Positions 8,701 through 22,614 are shown, counted from the first letter of the stretch. The stretch: DNA of 64,000 nucleotides from Hyperoodon ampullatus (GCA_949752795.1 CATKHW010000061.1:62001-126000); one strand, 5' to 3'. Made by a program: numbers and translations. Notes: generated from the sequence alone by a model not told the origin.

Positions 8701-10436
8701 CAAGCAAGCGGGCAATGCAAATCTGCACTACAAAGAAGTATCACTTCCCACCGGTCAAAAGGGACATCCACAAAACGTGTAAAAACCAGAAAGGCAAGAC
8801 AGGCCCTGGAGAACAGGGAGCCTTGTTATGCTGATGGGCGGGATGTAAATTGCCAACTGCCTCTCTGGAGGAGTGCATTGTGTTCCCTAAAACAAGTAAA
8901 GAACAGAGCTACAGAGCCAAGGGCACTTCCAGTCTAGGGAATATACCTTGGAAAAACTGAAAATCAATAAGATAGAGCCACCCCAAAATTTAGGGCTGCA
9001 CTGCTTACAAGGACCTCAACTTGGGTACACCTTAAATATCCCAGGAAATATAAAAACGGTTCAAAAAATTGTGGTACTTACGTACGATGGAATATCCCTC
9101 AGCCATGAAATCAATGTCATAAGACCAGTAGCAGCAAAATGGGTAGATTCAGGTACGATGATTCTAAGTGAAATAAGTCACAGAGAAAAAGAAACTTATC
9201 ATAAGATATCACTTATGAAGATCCTGTAAACATGGCTACACTTGAACTGAGTTAGGAAAGAGAACAGTGTCTCACATTTAGAAAACACTCTTATGCCTGC
9301 TTAAGGGGGAAGGTGAGGTGGGGTGATGCATAAAACGAGAGTTTGATATAAGCACAGGTACCGTTCCAAAAACCAACTATGGAATAGACAAGACCTACAC
9401 CTTCCTCAGTGAAAGGGAATCAAAACCCCATATTTCCCGCAGAGGAATATATCTGAGTAGTAAGAATCTTAAAACCTATGGATTGATATGTCTCTTTAAG
9501 GGAATCAAGTGAGTCTCGACTGGCATAAACATGGCAGCGAGAATCAGATCAAACCCACTATAAAAAGGAATTTCAAAAACAAAACAAAAAAAACTGGGAA
9601 ATTCTTTACAATTCCTTCAGGGTCTCTGATGAAACCTGGAATGACCCTATCTACAACGACAGCTGGATATGGCATAAGGCTGGACACTTGGGACTGAGAG
9701 GATTGGTGCGATTTGGTGAGCAAATGCAGACCCTTTAAAGCAATAATGCATGGCAACCATTCCATGGTTCCCAACTCTCCAGGTTGAAGGGAATATTACT
9801 ACAGTTATAACATGTACGGGAAACCTAGAGAACGGACACACTGTGAATACGAAAGGTTTCTAAAACTCAACGAACAGTCCCTCTCCTGGTGCTCCAGTTT
9901 GACTTTCCATCTGCTTTACTATCAATCTCCCAACTTGGAGAGACAGCCCCTTTAACCTCCTGGTTCGCACAGGTTTCCAATTTGGCAGAGGATGAAAGGG
10001 AAGAGGGAGAACCAATGAGAGAGTAGCTGTTAGGCATTTGGACGGGCACATATCACTCTAACTTCCCGGCAGGAAGAAGAATTAACCAAAGTCTCAGCCA
10101 CCCACCAGGAACCAGTATAGGTCCTGAACCAAAATTTTGGACTTGCGGTCAGCTCACCAAAAACGAGTTGAAAAATGGAGCTCAGGGGCACAGCAATTCA
10201 CAAACTGGCCGAGTAATAAAGGACAACTATCGTCCAAAAATCTGTTGAGGGAAGGCAACGAGGCGGACTTGAAAGCGAGGCAGAATAGCAGGAAACAGAT
10301 TTCAAGAGGTACGTTGGAATCGCCTTTAAAGCACAGGAAGAGGGGCCCAACTTCGACAATGATGCACTTGGCCAAAAAGGGCGTATGCGTTTTCTCCTGA
10401 ATATATTCAAGAGAAAACGCATACGCCCTTTTTGGC
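8697..10436 (+). repeat. Satellite unit 6 (1,740 bp), A-type
   Basis: Near-copy of unit 1, including aaaacgtg and aaaacgagag. One difference seen by eye is ggaaggtgagg near 9310. Confidence 0.95.
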
Positions 10437-10440
10437 CAAG
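10367..10440. repeat. Junction palindrome 6-7 (one mismatch)
   Basis: Mismatch is ttcaagag, as at junctions 1-2 and 36-37. Confidence 0.93.
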
Positions 10441-12176
10441 CAAGCAAGCGGGCAATGCAAATCTGCACTACAAAGAAGTATCACTTCCCACCGGTCAAAA
10501 GGGACATCCACAAAATGTGTAAAAACCAGAAAGGCAAGACAGGCCCTGGAGAACAGGGAGCCTTGTTATGCTGATGGGCGGGATGTAAATTGCCAACTGC
10601 CTCTCTGGAGGAGTGCATTGTGTTCCCTAAAACAAGTAAAGAACAGAGCTACAGAGCCAAGGGCACTTCCAGTCTAGGGAATATACCTTGGAAAAACTGA
10701 AAATCAATAAGATAGAGCCACCCCAAAATTTAGGGCTGCACTGCTTACAAGGACCTCAACTTGGGTACACCTTAAATATCCCAGGAAATATAAAAACGGT
10801 TCAAAAAATTGTGGTACTTACGTACGATGGAATATCCCTCAGCCATGAAATCAATGTCATAAGACCAGTAGCAGCAAAATGGGTAGATTCAGGTACGATG
10901 ATTCTAAGTGAAATAAGTCACAGAGAAAAAGAAACTTATCATAAGATATCACTTATGAAGATCCTGTAAACATGGCTACACTTGAACTGAGTTAGGAAAG
11001 AGAACAGTGTCTCACATTTAGAAAACACTCTTATGCCTGCTTAAGGGGGAAGGAGAGGTGGGGTGATGCATAAAACCAGAGTTTGATATAAGCACAGGTA
11101 CCGTTCCAAAAACCAACTATGGAATAGACAAGACCTACACCTTCCTCAGTGAAAGGGAATCAAAACCCCATATTTCCCGCAGAGGAATATATCTGAGTAG
11201 TAAGAATCTTAAAACCTATGGATTGATATGTCTCTTTAAGGGAATCAAGTGAGTCTCGACTGGCATAAACATGGCAGCGAGAATCAGATCAAACCCACTA
11301 TAAAAAGGAATTTCAAAAACAAAACAAAAAAAACTGGGAAATTCTTTACAATTCCTTCAGGGTCTCTGATGAAACCTGGAATGACCCTATCTACAACGAC
11401 AGCTGGATATGGCATAAGGCTGGACACTTGGGACTGAGAGGATTGGTGCGATTTGGTGAGCAAATGCAGACCCTTTAAAGCAATAATGCATGGCAACCAT
11501 TCCATGGTTCCCAACTCTCCAGGTTGAAGGGAATATTACTACAGTTATAACATGTACGGGAAACCTAGAGAACGGACACACTGTGAATACGAAAGGTTTC
11601 TAAAACTCAACGAACAGTCCCTCTCCTGGTGCTCCAGTTTGACTTTCCATCTGCTTTACTATCAATCTCCCAACTTGGAGAGACAGCCCCTTTAACCTCC
11701 TGGTTCGCACAGGTTTCCAATTTGGCAGAGGATGAAAGGGAAGAGGGAGAACCAATGAGAGAGTAGCTGTTAGGCATTTGGATGGGCACATATCACTCTA
11801 ACTTCCCGGCAGGAAGAAGAATTAACCAAAGTCTCAGCCACCCACCGGGAACCAGTATAGGTCCTGAACCAAAATTTTGGACTTGCGGTCAGCTCACCAA
11901 AAACGAGTTGAAAAATGGAGCTCAGGGGCACAGCAATTCACAAACTGGCCGAGTAATAAAGGACAACTATCGTCCAAAAATCTGTTGAGGGAAGGCAACC
12001 AGGCGGACTTGAAAGCGAGGCAGAATAGCAGGAAACAGATTTCAAGAGGTACGTTGGAATCACCTTTAAAGCACAGGAAGAGGGGCACAACTTCGAAAAT
12101 GATGCACTTGGCCAAAAAGGGCGTATGCGTTTTCTCCTGAATATATTCAGGAGAAAACGCATTCGCCCTTTTTGGC
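10437..12176 (+). repeat. Satellite unit 7 (1,740 bp), A monomer of dimer copy 1
   Basis: Starts the run of three A-B dimers. Its first half has the gatag and acgg variants of units 1, 3 and 6; its second half matches units 3, 9 and 11 (gatgggcac, aaaatgatg). Confidence 0.95.
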
Positions 12177-12180
12177 CAAG
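12107..12180. repeat. Junction palindrome 7-8 (one mismatch)
   Basis: Right arm gcattcgccc, the A-to-B junction marker. Confidence 0.93.
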
Positions 12181-13914
12181 CAAGCAAGCGGGCAATGCAT
12201 ATCTGCACTACAAAGAAGTATCACTTCCCACCGGTCAAAAGGGACATCCACAAAATGTGTAAAAACCAGAAAGGCAAGACAGGCCCTGGAGAACAGGGAG
12301 CCTTGTTATGCTGATGGGCGGGATGTAAATTGCCAACTGCCTCTCTGGAGGAGTGCATTGTGTTCCCTAAAACAAGTAAAGAACCGAGCTACAGAGCCAA
12401 GGGCACTTCCTGTCTAGGGAATATACCTTGGGAAAACTGAAAATCAATAAGACAGAGGCACCCCAAAATTTAGGGCTGCACTGCTTACAAGGACCTCAAC
12501 TGGGAACACCTTAAATATCCCAGGAAATATAAAAATGGTTCAAAAAATTGTGGTACTTACGTACGATGGAATATCCCTCAGCCATGAAATCAATGTCATA
12601 AGACCAGTAGCAGCAAAATGGGTAGATTCAGGTACGATGATTCTAAGTGAAATAAGTCACAGAGAAAAAGAAACTTATCATAAGATATCACTTATGAAGA
12701 TCCTGTAAACATGGCTACACTTGAACTGAGTTAGGAAAGAGAACAGTGTCTCACATTTAGAAAACACTCTTATGCCTGCTTAAGGGGGAAGGAGAGGTGG
12801 GGTGATGCATAAAACCAGAGTTTGATATAAGCACAGGTACCGTTCCAAAAATCAACTATGGAATAGACAAGACCTACACCTTCCTCAGTGAAAGGGACTC
12901 AAAACCCCATATTTCCCGCAGAGGAATATATCTGACTAGTAAGAATCTTAAAACCTATGGATTGATATGTCTCCATAAGGGAATCAAGTGTGTCTAGACT
13001 GGCATAAACATGGCAGCGAGAATCAGCTCAAACCCACTATAAAAAGGAATTTCCAAAACAAAACAAAAAAACTGGGAAATTCTTTACAATTCCTTCAGGG
13101 TCTCTGATGAAACCTGGAATGACCCTATCTACAACGACAGCTGGATGTGGCATAAGGCTGGACACTTGGGACTGAGAGGATTGGTGCGATATGGTGAGCA
13201 AATGCACACCCTTTAAAGCAATAATGCATGGCACCCATTCCATGGTTCCCAACTCTCCAGGTTGAAGGGAATATTACTACAGTTATAACATGTACGGGAA
13301 ACCTAGAGAACGGACACACTGTGAATACGAAAGGTTTCTAAAACTCAACGAATAGTCCATCTCCTGGTGCTCCGGTTTGACTTTCCATCTGCTTTACTAT
13401 CAATCTCCCAACTTGGAGAGACAGCCCCTTTAACCTCCTGGTTCGCACAGGTTTCCAATATGGCAGAGGATGAAAGGGAAGAGGGAGAACCAATGAGAGA
13501 GTAGCTGTTAGGCATTTGGACGGGCACATATCACTGTAATTTCCCGGCAGGAAGAAGAATTAACCAAAGTCTCAGCCACCCACCGGGAACCAGTATAGGT
13601 CCTGAACCAAAATTTTGGACTTGCAGTCAGCTCACCAAAAACTAGTTGAAAAATGGAGCTCAGGGGCACAGCAATTCACAAACTGGCTGAGTAATAAAGG
13701 ACAACTATCGTCCAAAAATCTGTTGAGGGAAGGCAACGAGGCGGACTTGAAAGCGAGGCAGAATAGCAGGAAACAGATTTCAAGAGGTACGTTGGAATCA
13801 CCTTTAAAGCACAGGAAGAGGGGCACAACTTCGACAATGATGCACTTGGCCAAAAAGGGCGTATGCGTTTTCTCCTGAATATATTCAGGAGAAAACGCAT
13901 ACGCCCTTTTTGGC
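12177..13914 (+). repeat. Satellite unit 8 (1,738 bp), B monomer of dimer copy 1
   Basis: Full B-type marker set with the T deletion. It shares gggaacacc (near 12504) and ccaaaaatcaac (near 12845) only with unit 10 among the B units. Confidence 0.95.
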
Positions 13915-13918
13915 CAAG
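13845..13918. repeat. Junction palindrome 8-9 (perfect)
   Basis: All 37 pairs match. Confidence 0.95.
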
Positions 13919-15654
13919 CAAGCAAGCGGGCAATGCAAATCTGCACTACAAAGAAGTATCACTTCCCACCGGTCAAAAGGGGCATCCACAAAATGTGTAA
14001 AAACCAGAAAGGCAAGACAGGCCCTGGAGAACAGGGAGCCTTGTTATGCTGATGGGCGGGATGTAAATTGCCAACTGCCTCTCTGGAGGAGTGCATTGTG
14101 TTCCCTAAAACAAGTAAAGAACAGAGCTACAGAGCCAAGGGCACTTCCAGTCCAGGGAATATACCTTGGAAAAACTGAAAATCAATAAGACAGAGCCACC
14201 CCAAAATTTAGGGCTGCACTTCTTACAAGGACCTCAACTTGGGTACACCTTAAATATCCCAGGAAATATAAAAATGGTTCAAAAAATTGTGGTACTTACG
14301 TACGATGGAATATCCCTCAGCCATGAAATCAATGTCATAAGACCAGTAGCAGCAAAATGGGTAGATTCAGGTACGATGATTCTAAGTGAAATAAGTCACA
14401 GAGAAAAAGAAACTTATCATAAGATATCACTTATGAAGATCCTGTAAACATGGCTACACTTGAACTGAGTTAGGAAAGAGAACAGTGTCTCACATTTAGA
14501 AAACACTCTTATGCCTGCTTAAGGGGGAAGGAGAGGTGGGGTGATGCATAAAACCAGAGTTTGATATAAGCACAGGTACCGTTCCAAAAACCAACTATGG
14601 AATAGACAAGACCTACACCTTCCTCAGTGAAAGGGAATCAAAACCCCATATTTCCCGCAGAGGAATATATCTGAGTAGTAAGAATCTTAAAACCTATGGA
14701 TTGATATGTCTCTTTAAGGGAATCAAGTGAGTCTCGACTGGCATAAACATGGCAGCGAGAATCAGATCAAACCCACTATAAAAAGGAATTTCAAAAACAA
14801 AACAAAAAAAACTGGGAAATTCTTTACAATTCCTTCAGGGTCTCTGATGAAACCTGGAATGACCCTATCTACAACGACAGCTGGATATGGCATAAGGCTG
14901 GACACTTGGGACTGAGAGGATTGGTGCGATTTGGTGAGCAAATGCAGACCCTTTAAAGCAATAATGCATGGCAACCATTCCATGGTTCCCAACTCTCCAG
15001 GTTGAAGGGAATATTACTACAGTTATAACATGTACGGGAAACCTAGAGAACGGACACACTGTGAATACGAAAGGTTTCTAAAACTCAACGAACAGTCCCT
15101 CTCCTGGTGCTCCAGTTTGACTTTCCATCTGCTTTACTATCAATCTCCCAACTTGGAGAGACAGCCCCTTTAACCTCCTGGTTCGCACAGGTTTCCAATT
15201 TGGCAGAGGATGAAAGGGAAGAGGGAGAACCAATGAGAGAGTAGCTGTTAGGCATTTGGATGGGCACATATCACTCTAACTTCCCGGCAGGAAGAAGAAT
15301 TAACCAAAGTCTCAGCCACCCACCGGGAACCAGTATAGGTCCTGAACCAAAATTTTGGACTTGCGGTCAGCTCACCAAAAACGAGTTGAAAAATGGAGCT
15401 CAGGGGCACAGCAATTCACAAACTGGCCGAGTAATAAAGGACAACTATCGTCCAAAAATCTGTTGAGGGAAGGCAACCAGGCGGACTTGAAAGCGAGGCA
15501 GAATAGCAGGAAACAGATTTCAAGAGGTACGTTGGAATCACCTTTAAAGCACAGGAAGAGGGGCACAACTTCGAAAATGATGCACTTGGCCAAAAAGGGC
15601 GTATGCGTTTTCTCCTGAATATATTCAGGAGAAAACGCATTCGCCCTTTTTGGC
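13915..15654 (+). repeat. Satellite unit 9 (1,740 bp), A monomer of dimer copy 2
   Basis: Mosaic: the first 300 bp carry post-B markers (cagtccaggg, cacttcttac), the remainder is A-type. This places an exchange breakpoint inside the unit rather than at the palindrome. Confidence 0.95.
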
Positions 15655-15658
15655 CAAG
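15585..15658. repeat. Junction palindrome 9-10 (one mismatch)
   Basis: Right arm gcattcgccc. Confidence 0.93.
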
Positions 15659-17392
15659 CAAGCAAGCGGGCAATGCATATCTGCACTACAAAGAAGTATC
15701 ACTTCCCACCGGTCAAAAGGGACATCCACAAAATGTGTAAAAACCAGAAAGGCAAGACAGGCCCTGGAGAACAGGGAGCCTTGTTATGCTGATGGGCGGG
15801 ATGTAAATTGCCAACTGCCTCTCTGGAGGAGTGCATTGTGTTCCCTAAAACAAGTAAAGAACCGAGCTACAGAGCCAAGGGCACTTCCTGTCTAGGGAAT
15901 ATACCTTGGGAAAACTGAAAATCAATAAGACAGAGGCACCCCAAAATTTAGGGCTGCACTGCTTACAAGGACCTCAACTGGGAACACCTTAAATATCCCA
16001 GGAAATATAAAAATGGTTCAAAAAATTGTGGTACTTACGTACGATGGAATATCCCTCAGCCATGAAATCAATGTCATAAGACCAGTAGCAGCAAAATGGG
16101 TAGATTCAGGTACGATGATTCTAAGTGAAATAAGTCACAGAGAAAAAGAAACTTATCATAAGATATCACTTATGAAGATCCTGTAAACATGGCTACACTT
16201 GAACTGAGTTAGGAAAGAGAACAGTGTCTCACATTTAGAAAACACTCTTATGCCTGCTTAAGGGGGAAGGAGAGGTGGGGTGATGCATAAAACCAGAGTT
16301 TGATATAAGCACAGGTACCGTTCCAAAAATCAACTATGGAATAGACAAGACCTACACCTTCCTCAGTGAAAGGGACTCAAAACCCCATATTTCCCGCAGA
16401 GGAATATATCTGACTAGTAAGAATCTTAAAACCTATGGATTGATATGTCTCCATAAGGGAATCAAGTGTGTCTAGACTGGCATAAACATGGCAGCGAGAA
16501 TCAGCTCAAACCCACTATAAAAAGGAATTTCCAAAACAAAACAAAAAAACTGGGAAATTCTTTACAATTCCTTCAGGGTCTCTGATGAAACCTGGAATGA
16601 CCCTATCTACAACGACAGCTGGATGTGGCATAAGGCTGGACACTTGGGACTGAGAGGATTGGTGCGATATGGTGAGCAAATGCACACCCTTTAAAGCAAT
16701 AATGCATGGCACCCATTCCATGGTTCCCAACTCTCCAGGTTGAAGGGAATATTACTACAGTTATAACATGTACGGGAAACCTAGAGAACGGACACACTGT
16801 GAATACGAAAGGTTTCTAAAACTCAACGAATAGTCCATCTCCTGGTGCTCCGGTTTGACTTTCCATCTGCTTTACTATCAATCTCCCAACTTGGAGAGAC
16901 AGCCCCTTTAACCTCCTGGTTCGCACAGGTTTCCAATATGGCAGAGGATGAAAGGGAAGAGGGAGAACCAATGAGAGAGTAGCTGTTAGGCATTTGGACG
17001 GGCACATATCACTGTAATTTCCCGGCAGGAAGAAGAATTAACCAAAGTCTCAGCCACCCACCGGGAACCAGTATAGGTCCTGAACCAAAATTTTGGACTT
17101 GCAGTCAGCTCACCAAAAACTAGTTGAAAAATGGAGCTCAGGGGCACAGCAATTCACAAACTGGCTGAGTAATAAAGGACAACTATCGTCCAAAAATCTG
17201 TTGAGGGAAGGCAACGAGGCGGACTTGAAAGCGAGGCAGAATAGCAGGAAACAGATTTCAAGAGGTACGTTGGAATCACCTTTAAAGCACAGGAAGAGGG
17301 GCACAACTTCGACAATGATGCACTTGGCCAAAAAGGGCGTATGCGTTTTCTCCTGAATATATTCAGGAGAAAACGCATACGCCCTTTTTGGC
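15655..17392 (+). repeat. Satellite unit 10 (1,738 bp), B monomer of dimer copy 2
   Basis: Nearest to unit 8, sharing gggaacacc and ccaaaaatcaac. L1 ORF2 remnant frameshifted. Confidence 0.95.
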
Positions 17393-17396
17393 CAAG
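17323..17396. repeat. Junction palindrome 10-11 (perfect)
   Basis: All 37 pairs match. Confidence 0.95.
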
Positions 17397-19132
17397 CAAG
17401 CAAGCGGGCAATGCAAATCTGCACTACAAAGAAGTATCACTTCCCACCGGTCAAAAGGGGCATCCACAAAATGTGTAAAAACCAGAAAGGCAAGACAGGC
17501 CCTGGAGAACAGGGAGCCTTGTTATGCTGATGGGCGGGATGTAAATTGCCAACTGCCTCTCTGGAGGAGTGCATTGTGTTCCCTAAAACAAGTAAAGAAC
17601 AGAGCTACAGAGCCAAGGGCACTTCCAGTCCAGGGAATATACCTTGGAAAAACTGAAAATCAATAAGACAGAGCCACCCCAAAATTTAGGGCTGCACTTC
17701 TTACAAGGACCTCAACTTGGGTACACCTTAAATATCCCAGGAAATATAAAAATGGTTCAAAAAATTGTGGTACTTACGTACGATGGAATATCCCTCAGCC
17801 ATGAAATCAATGTCATAAGACCAGTAGCAGCAAAATGGGTAGATTCAGGTACGATGATTCTAAGTGAAATAAGTCACAGAGAAAAAGAAACTTATCATAA
17901 GATATCACTTATGAAGATCCTGTAAACATGGCTACACTTGAACTGAGTTAGGAAAGAGAACAGTGTCTCACATTTAGAAAACACTCTTATGCCTGCTTAA
18001 GGGGGAAGGAGAGGTGGGGTGATGCATAAAACCAGAGTTTGATATAAGCACAGGTACCGTTCCAAAAACCAACTATGGAATAGACAAGACCTACACCTTC
18101 CTCAGTGAAAGGGAATCAAAACCCCATATTTCCCGCAGAGGAATATATCTGAGTAGTAAGAATCTTAAAACCTATGGATTGATATGTCTCTTTAAGGGAA
18201 TCAAGTGAGTCTCGACTGGCATAAACATGGCAGCGAGAATCAGATCAAACCCACTATAAAAAGGAATTTCAAAAACAAAACAAAAAAAACTGGGAAATTC
18301 TTTACAATTCCTTCAGGGTCTCTGATGAAACCTGGAATGACCCTATCTACAACGACAGCTGGATATGGCATAAGGCTGGACACTTGGGACTGAGAGGATT
18401 GGTGCGATTTGGTGAGCAAATGCAGACCCTTTAAAGCAATAATGCATGGCAACCATTCCATGGTTCCCAACTCTCCAGGTTGAAGGGAATATTACTACAG
18501 TTATAACATGTACGGGAAACCTAGAGAACGGACACACTGTGAATACGAAAGGTTTCTAAAACTCAACGAACAGTCCCTCTCCTGGTGCTCCAGTTTGACT
18601 TTCCATCTGCTTTACTATCAATCTCCCAACTTGGAGAGACAGCCCCTTTAACCTCCTGGTTCGCACAGGTTTCCAATTTGGCAGAGGATGAAAGGGAAGA
18701 GGGAGAACCAATGAGAGAGTAGCTGTTAGGCATTTGGATGGGCACATATCACTCTAACTTCCCGGCAGGAAGAAGAATTAACCAAAGTCTCAGCCACCCA
18801 CCGGGAACCAGTATAGGTCCTGAACCAAAATTTTGGACTTGCGGTCAGCTCACCAAAAACGAGTTGAAAAATGGAGCTCAGGGGCACAGCAATTCACAAA
18901 CTGGCCGAGTAATAAAGGACAACTATCGTCCAAAAATCTGTTGAGGGAAGGCAACCAGGCGGACTTGAAAGCGAGGCAGAATAGCAGGAAACAGATTTCA
19001 AGAGGTACGTTGGAATCACCTTTAAAGCACAGGAAGAGGGGCACAACTTCGAAAATGATGCACTTGGCCAAAAAGGGCGTATGCGTTTTCTCCTGAATAT
19101 ATTCAGGAGAAAACGCATTCGCCCTTTTTGGC
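17393..19132 (+). repeat. Satellite unit 11 (1,740 bp), A monomer of dimer copy 3
   Basis: Matches unit 9 at every marker I checked, including its mosaic first 300 bp and ggggcatcc. Confidence 0.95.
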
Positions 19133-19136
19133 CAAG
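19063..19136. repeat. Junction palindrome 11-12 (one mismatch)
   Basis: Right arm gcattcgccc. Confidence 0.93.
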
Positions 19137-20870
19137 CAAGCAAGCGGGCAATGCATATCTGCACTACAAAGAAGTATCACTTCCCACCAGTCAAAAGGGA
19201 CATCCACAAAATGTGTAAAAACCAGAAAGGCAAGACAGGCCCTGGAGAACAGGGAGCCTTGTTATGCTGATGGGCGGGATGTAAATTGCCAACTGCCTCT
19301 CTGGAGGAGTGCATTGTGTTCCCTAAAACAAGTAAAGAACCGAGCTACAGAGCCAAGGGCACTTCCTGTCTAGGGAATATACCTTGGGAAAACTGAAAAT
19401 CAATAAGACAGAGGCACCCCAAAATTTAGGGCTGCACTGCTTACAAGGACCTCAACTGGGTACACCTTAAATATCCCAGGAAATATAAAAATGGTTCAAA
19501 AAATTGTGGTACTTACGTACGATGGAATATCCCTCAGCCATGAAATCAATGTCATAAGACCAGTAGCAGCAAAATGGGTAGATTCAGGTACGATGATTCT
19601 AAGTGAAATAAGTCACAGAGAAAAAGAAACTTATCATAAGATATCACTTATGAAGATCCTGTAAACATGGCTACACTTGAACTGAGTTAGGAAAGAGAAC
19701 AGTGTCTCACATTTAGAAAACACTCTTATGCCTGCTTAAGGGGGAAGGAGAGGTGGGGTGATGCATAAAACCAGAGTTTGATATAAGCACAGGTACCGTT
19801 CCAAAAACCAACTATGGAATAGACAAGACCTACACCTTCCTCAGTGAAAGGGACTCAAAACCCCATATTTCCCGCAGAGGAATATATCTGACTAGTAAGA
19901 ATCTTAAAACCTATGGATTGATATGTCTCCATAAGGGAATCAAGTGTGTCTAGACTGGCATAAACATGGCAGCGAGAATCAGCTCAAACCCACTATAAAA
20001 AGGAATTTCCAAAACAAAACAAAAAAACTGGGAAATTCTTTACAATTCCTTCAGGGTCTCTGATGAAACCTGGAATGACCCTATCTACAACGACAGCTGG
20101 ATGTGGCATAAGGCTGGACACTTGGGACTGAGAGGATTGGTGCGATATGGTGAGCAAATGCACACCCTTTAAAGCAATAATGCATGGCACCCATTCCATG
20201 GTTCCCAACTCTCCAGGTTGAAGGGAATATTACTACAGTTATAACATGTACGGGAAACCTAGAGAACGGACACACTGTGAATACGAAAGGTTTCTAAAAC
20301 TCAACGAATAGTCCATCTCCTGGTGCTCCAGTTTGACTTTCCATCTGCTTTACTATCAATCTCCCAACTTGGAGAGACAGCCCCTTTAACCTCCTGGTTC
20401 GCACACGTTTCCAATATGGCAGAGGATGAAAGGGAAGAGGGAGAACCAATGAGAGAGTAGCTGTTAGGCATTTGGACGGGCACATATCACTGTAATTTCC
20501 CGGCAGGAAGAAGAATTAACCAAAGTCTCAGCCACCCACCGGGAACCAGTATAGGTCCTGAACCAAAATTTTGGACTTGCAGTCAGCTCACCAAAAACTA
20601 GTTGAAAAATGGAGCTCAGGGGCACAGCAATTCACAAACTGGCTGAGTAATAAAGGACAACTATCGTCCAAAAATCTGTTGAGGGAAGGCAACGAGGCGG
20701 ACTTGAAAGCGAGGCAGAATAGCAGGAAACAGATTTCAAGAGGTACGTTGGAATCACCTTTAAAGCACAGGAAGAGGGGCACAACTTCGACAATGATGCA
20801 CTTGGCCAAAAAGGGCGTATGCGTTTTCTCCTGAATATATTCAGGAGAAAACGCATACGCCCTTTTTGGC
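19133..20870 (+). repeat. Satellite unit 12 (1,738 bp), B monomer of dimer copy 3
   Basis: B-type, but with gggtacacc and ccaaaaaccaac as in unit 4 rather than as in units 8 and 10. Private: cccaccagtc near 19185 and cacacgtttcc near 20402. Confidence 0.95.
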
Positions 20871-20874
20871 CAAG
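20801..20874. repeat. Junction palindrome 12-13 (perfect)
   Basis: All 37 pairs match. Confidence 0.95.
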
Positions 20875-22610
20875 CAAGCAAGCGGGCAATGCAAATCTGC
20901 ACTACAAAGAAGTATCACTTCCCACCGGTCAAAAGGGACATCCACAAAATGTGTAAAAACCAGAAAGGCAAGACAGGCCCTGGAGAACAGGGAGCCTTGT
21001 TATGCTGATGGGCGGGATGTAAATTGCCAACTGCCTCTCTGGAGGAGTGCATTGTGTTCCCTAAAACAAGTAAAGAACAGAGCTACAGAGCCAAGGGCAC
21101 TTCCAGTCCAGGGAATATACCTTGGAAAAACTGAAAATCAATAAGACAGAGCCACCCCAAAATTTAGGGCTGCACTTCTTACAAGGACCTCAACTTGGGT
21201 ACACCTTAAATATCCCAGGAAATATAAAAATGGTTCAAAAAATTGTGGTACTTACGTACGATGGAATATCCCTCAGCCATGAAATCAATGTCATAAGACC
21301 AGTAGCAGCAAAATGGGTAGATTCAGGTACGATGATTCTAAGTGAAATAAGTCACAGAGAAAAAGAAACTTATCATAAGATATCACTTATGAAGATCCTG
21401 TAAACATGGCTACACTTGAACTGAGTTAGGAAAGAGAACAGTGTCTCACATTTAGAAAACACTCTTATGCCTGCTTAAGGGGGAAGGAGAGGTGGGGTGA
21501 TGCATAAAACCAGAGTTTGATATAAGCACAGGTACCGTTCCAAAAACCAACTATGGAATAGACAAGACCTACACCTTCCTCAGTGAAAGGGAATCAAAAC
21601 CCCATATTTCCTGCAGAGGAATATATCTGACTAGTAAGAATCTTAAAACCTATGGATTGATATGTCTCCGTAAGGGAATCAAGTGTGTCTCGACTGGCAT
21701 AAACATGGCAGCGAGAATCAGCTCAAACCCACTATAAAAAGGAATTTCAAAAACAAAACAAAAAAAACTGGGAAATTCTTTACAATTCCTTCAGGGTCTC
21801 TGATGAAACCTGGAATGACCCTATCTACAATGACAGCTGGATGTGGCATAAGGCTGGACACTTGGGACTGAGAGGATTGGTGCGATTTGGTGAGCAAATG
21901 CAGACCCTTTAAAGCAATAATGCATGGCACCCATTCCATGGTTCCCAACTCTCCAGGTTGAAGGGAATATTACTACAGTTATAACATGTACGGGAAACCT
22001 AGAGAACGGACACACTGTGAATACGAAAGGTTTCTAAAACTCAACGAATAGTCCCTCTCCTGGTGCTCCGGTTTGACTTTCCATCTGCTTTACTATCAAT
22101 CTCCCAACTTGGAGAGCCAGCCCCTTTAACCTCCTGGTTCGCACAGGTTTCCAATTTGGCAGAGGATGAAAGGGAAGAGGGAGAACCAATGAGAGAGTAG
22201 CTGTTAGGCATTTGGATGGGCACATATCACTCTAACTTCCCGGCAGGAAGAAGAATTAACCAAAGTCTCAGCCACCCACCGGGAACCAGTATAGGTCCTG
22301 AACCAAAATTTTGGACTTGCGGTCAGCTCACCAAAAACGAGTTGAAAAATGGAGCTCAGGGGCACAGCAATTCACAAACTGGCCGAGTAATAAAGGACAA
22401 CTATCGTCCAAAAATCTGTTGAGGGAAGGCAACCAGGCAGACTTGAAAGCGAGGCAGAATAGCAGGAAACAGATTTCAAGAGGTACGTTGGAATCGCCTT
22501 TAAAGCACAGGAAGAGGGGCCCAACATCGACAATGATGCACTTGGCCAAAAAGGGCGTATGCGTTTTCTCCTGAATATATTCAGGAGAAAACGCATACGC
22601 CCTTTTTGGC
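20871..22610 (+). repeat. Satellite unit 13 (1,740 bp)
   Basis: Post-B first 300 bp, then a C-type second half (ctccgtaagg, gctcaaaccc) but with an 8-A tail and tctcgac. It has caatgacagc and gagagccagcc, also found in units 20 and 23. CENP-B-like second CpG intact. Confidence 0.95.
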
Positions 22611-22614
22611 CAAG
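22541..22614. repeat. Junction palindrome 13-14 (perfect)
   Basis: All 37 pairs match. Confidence 0.95.
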
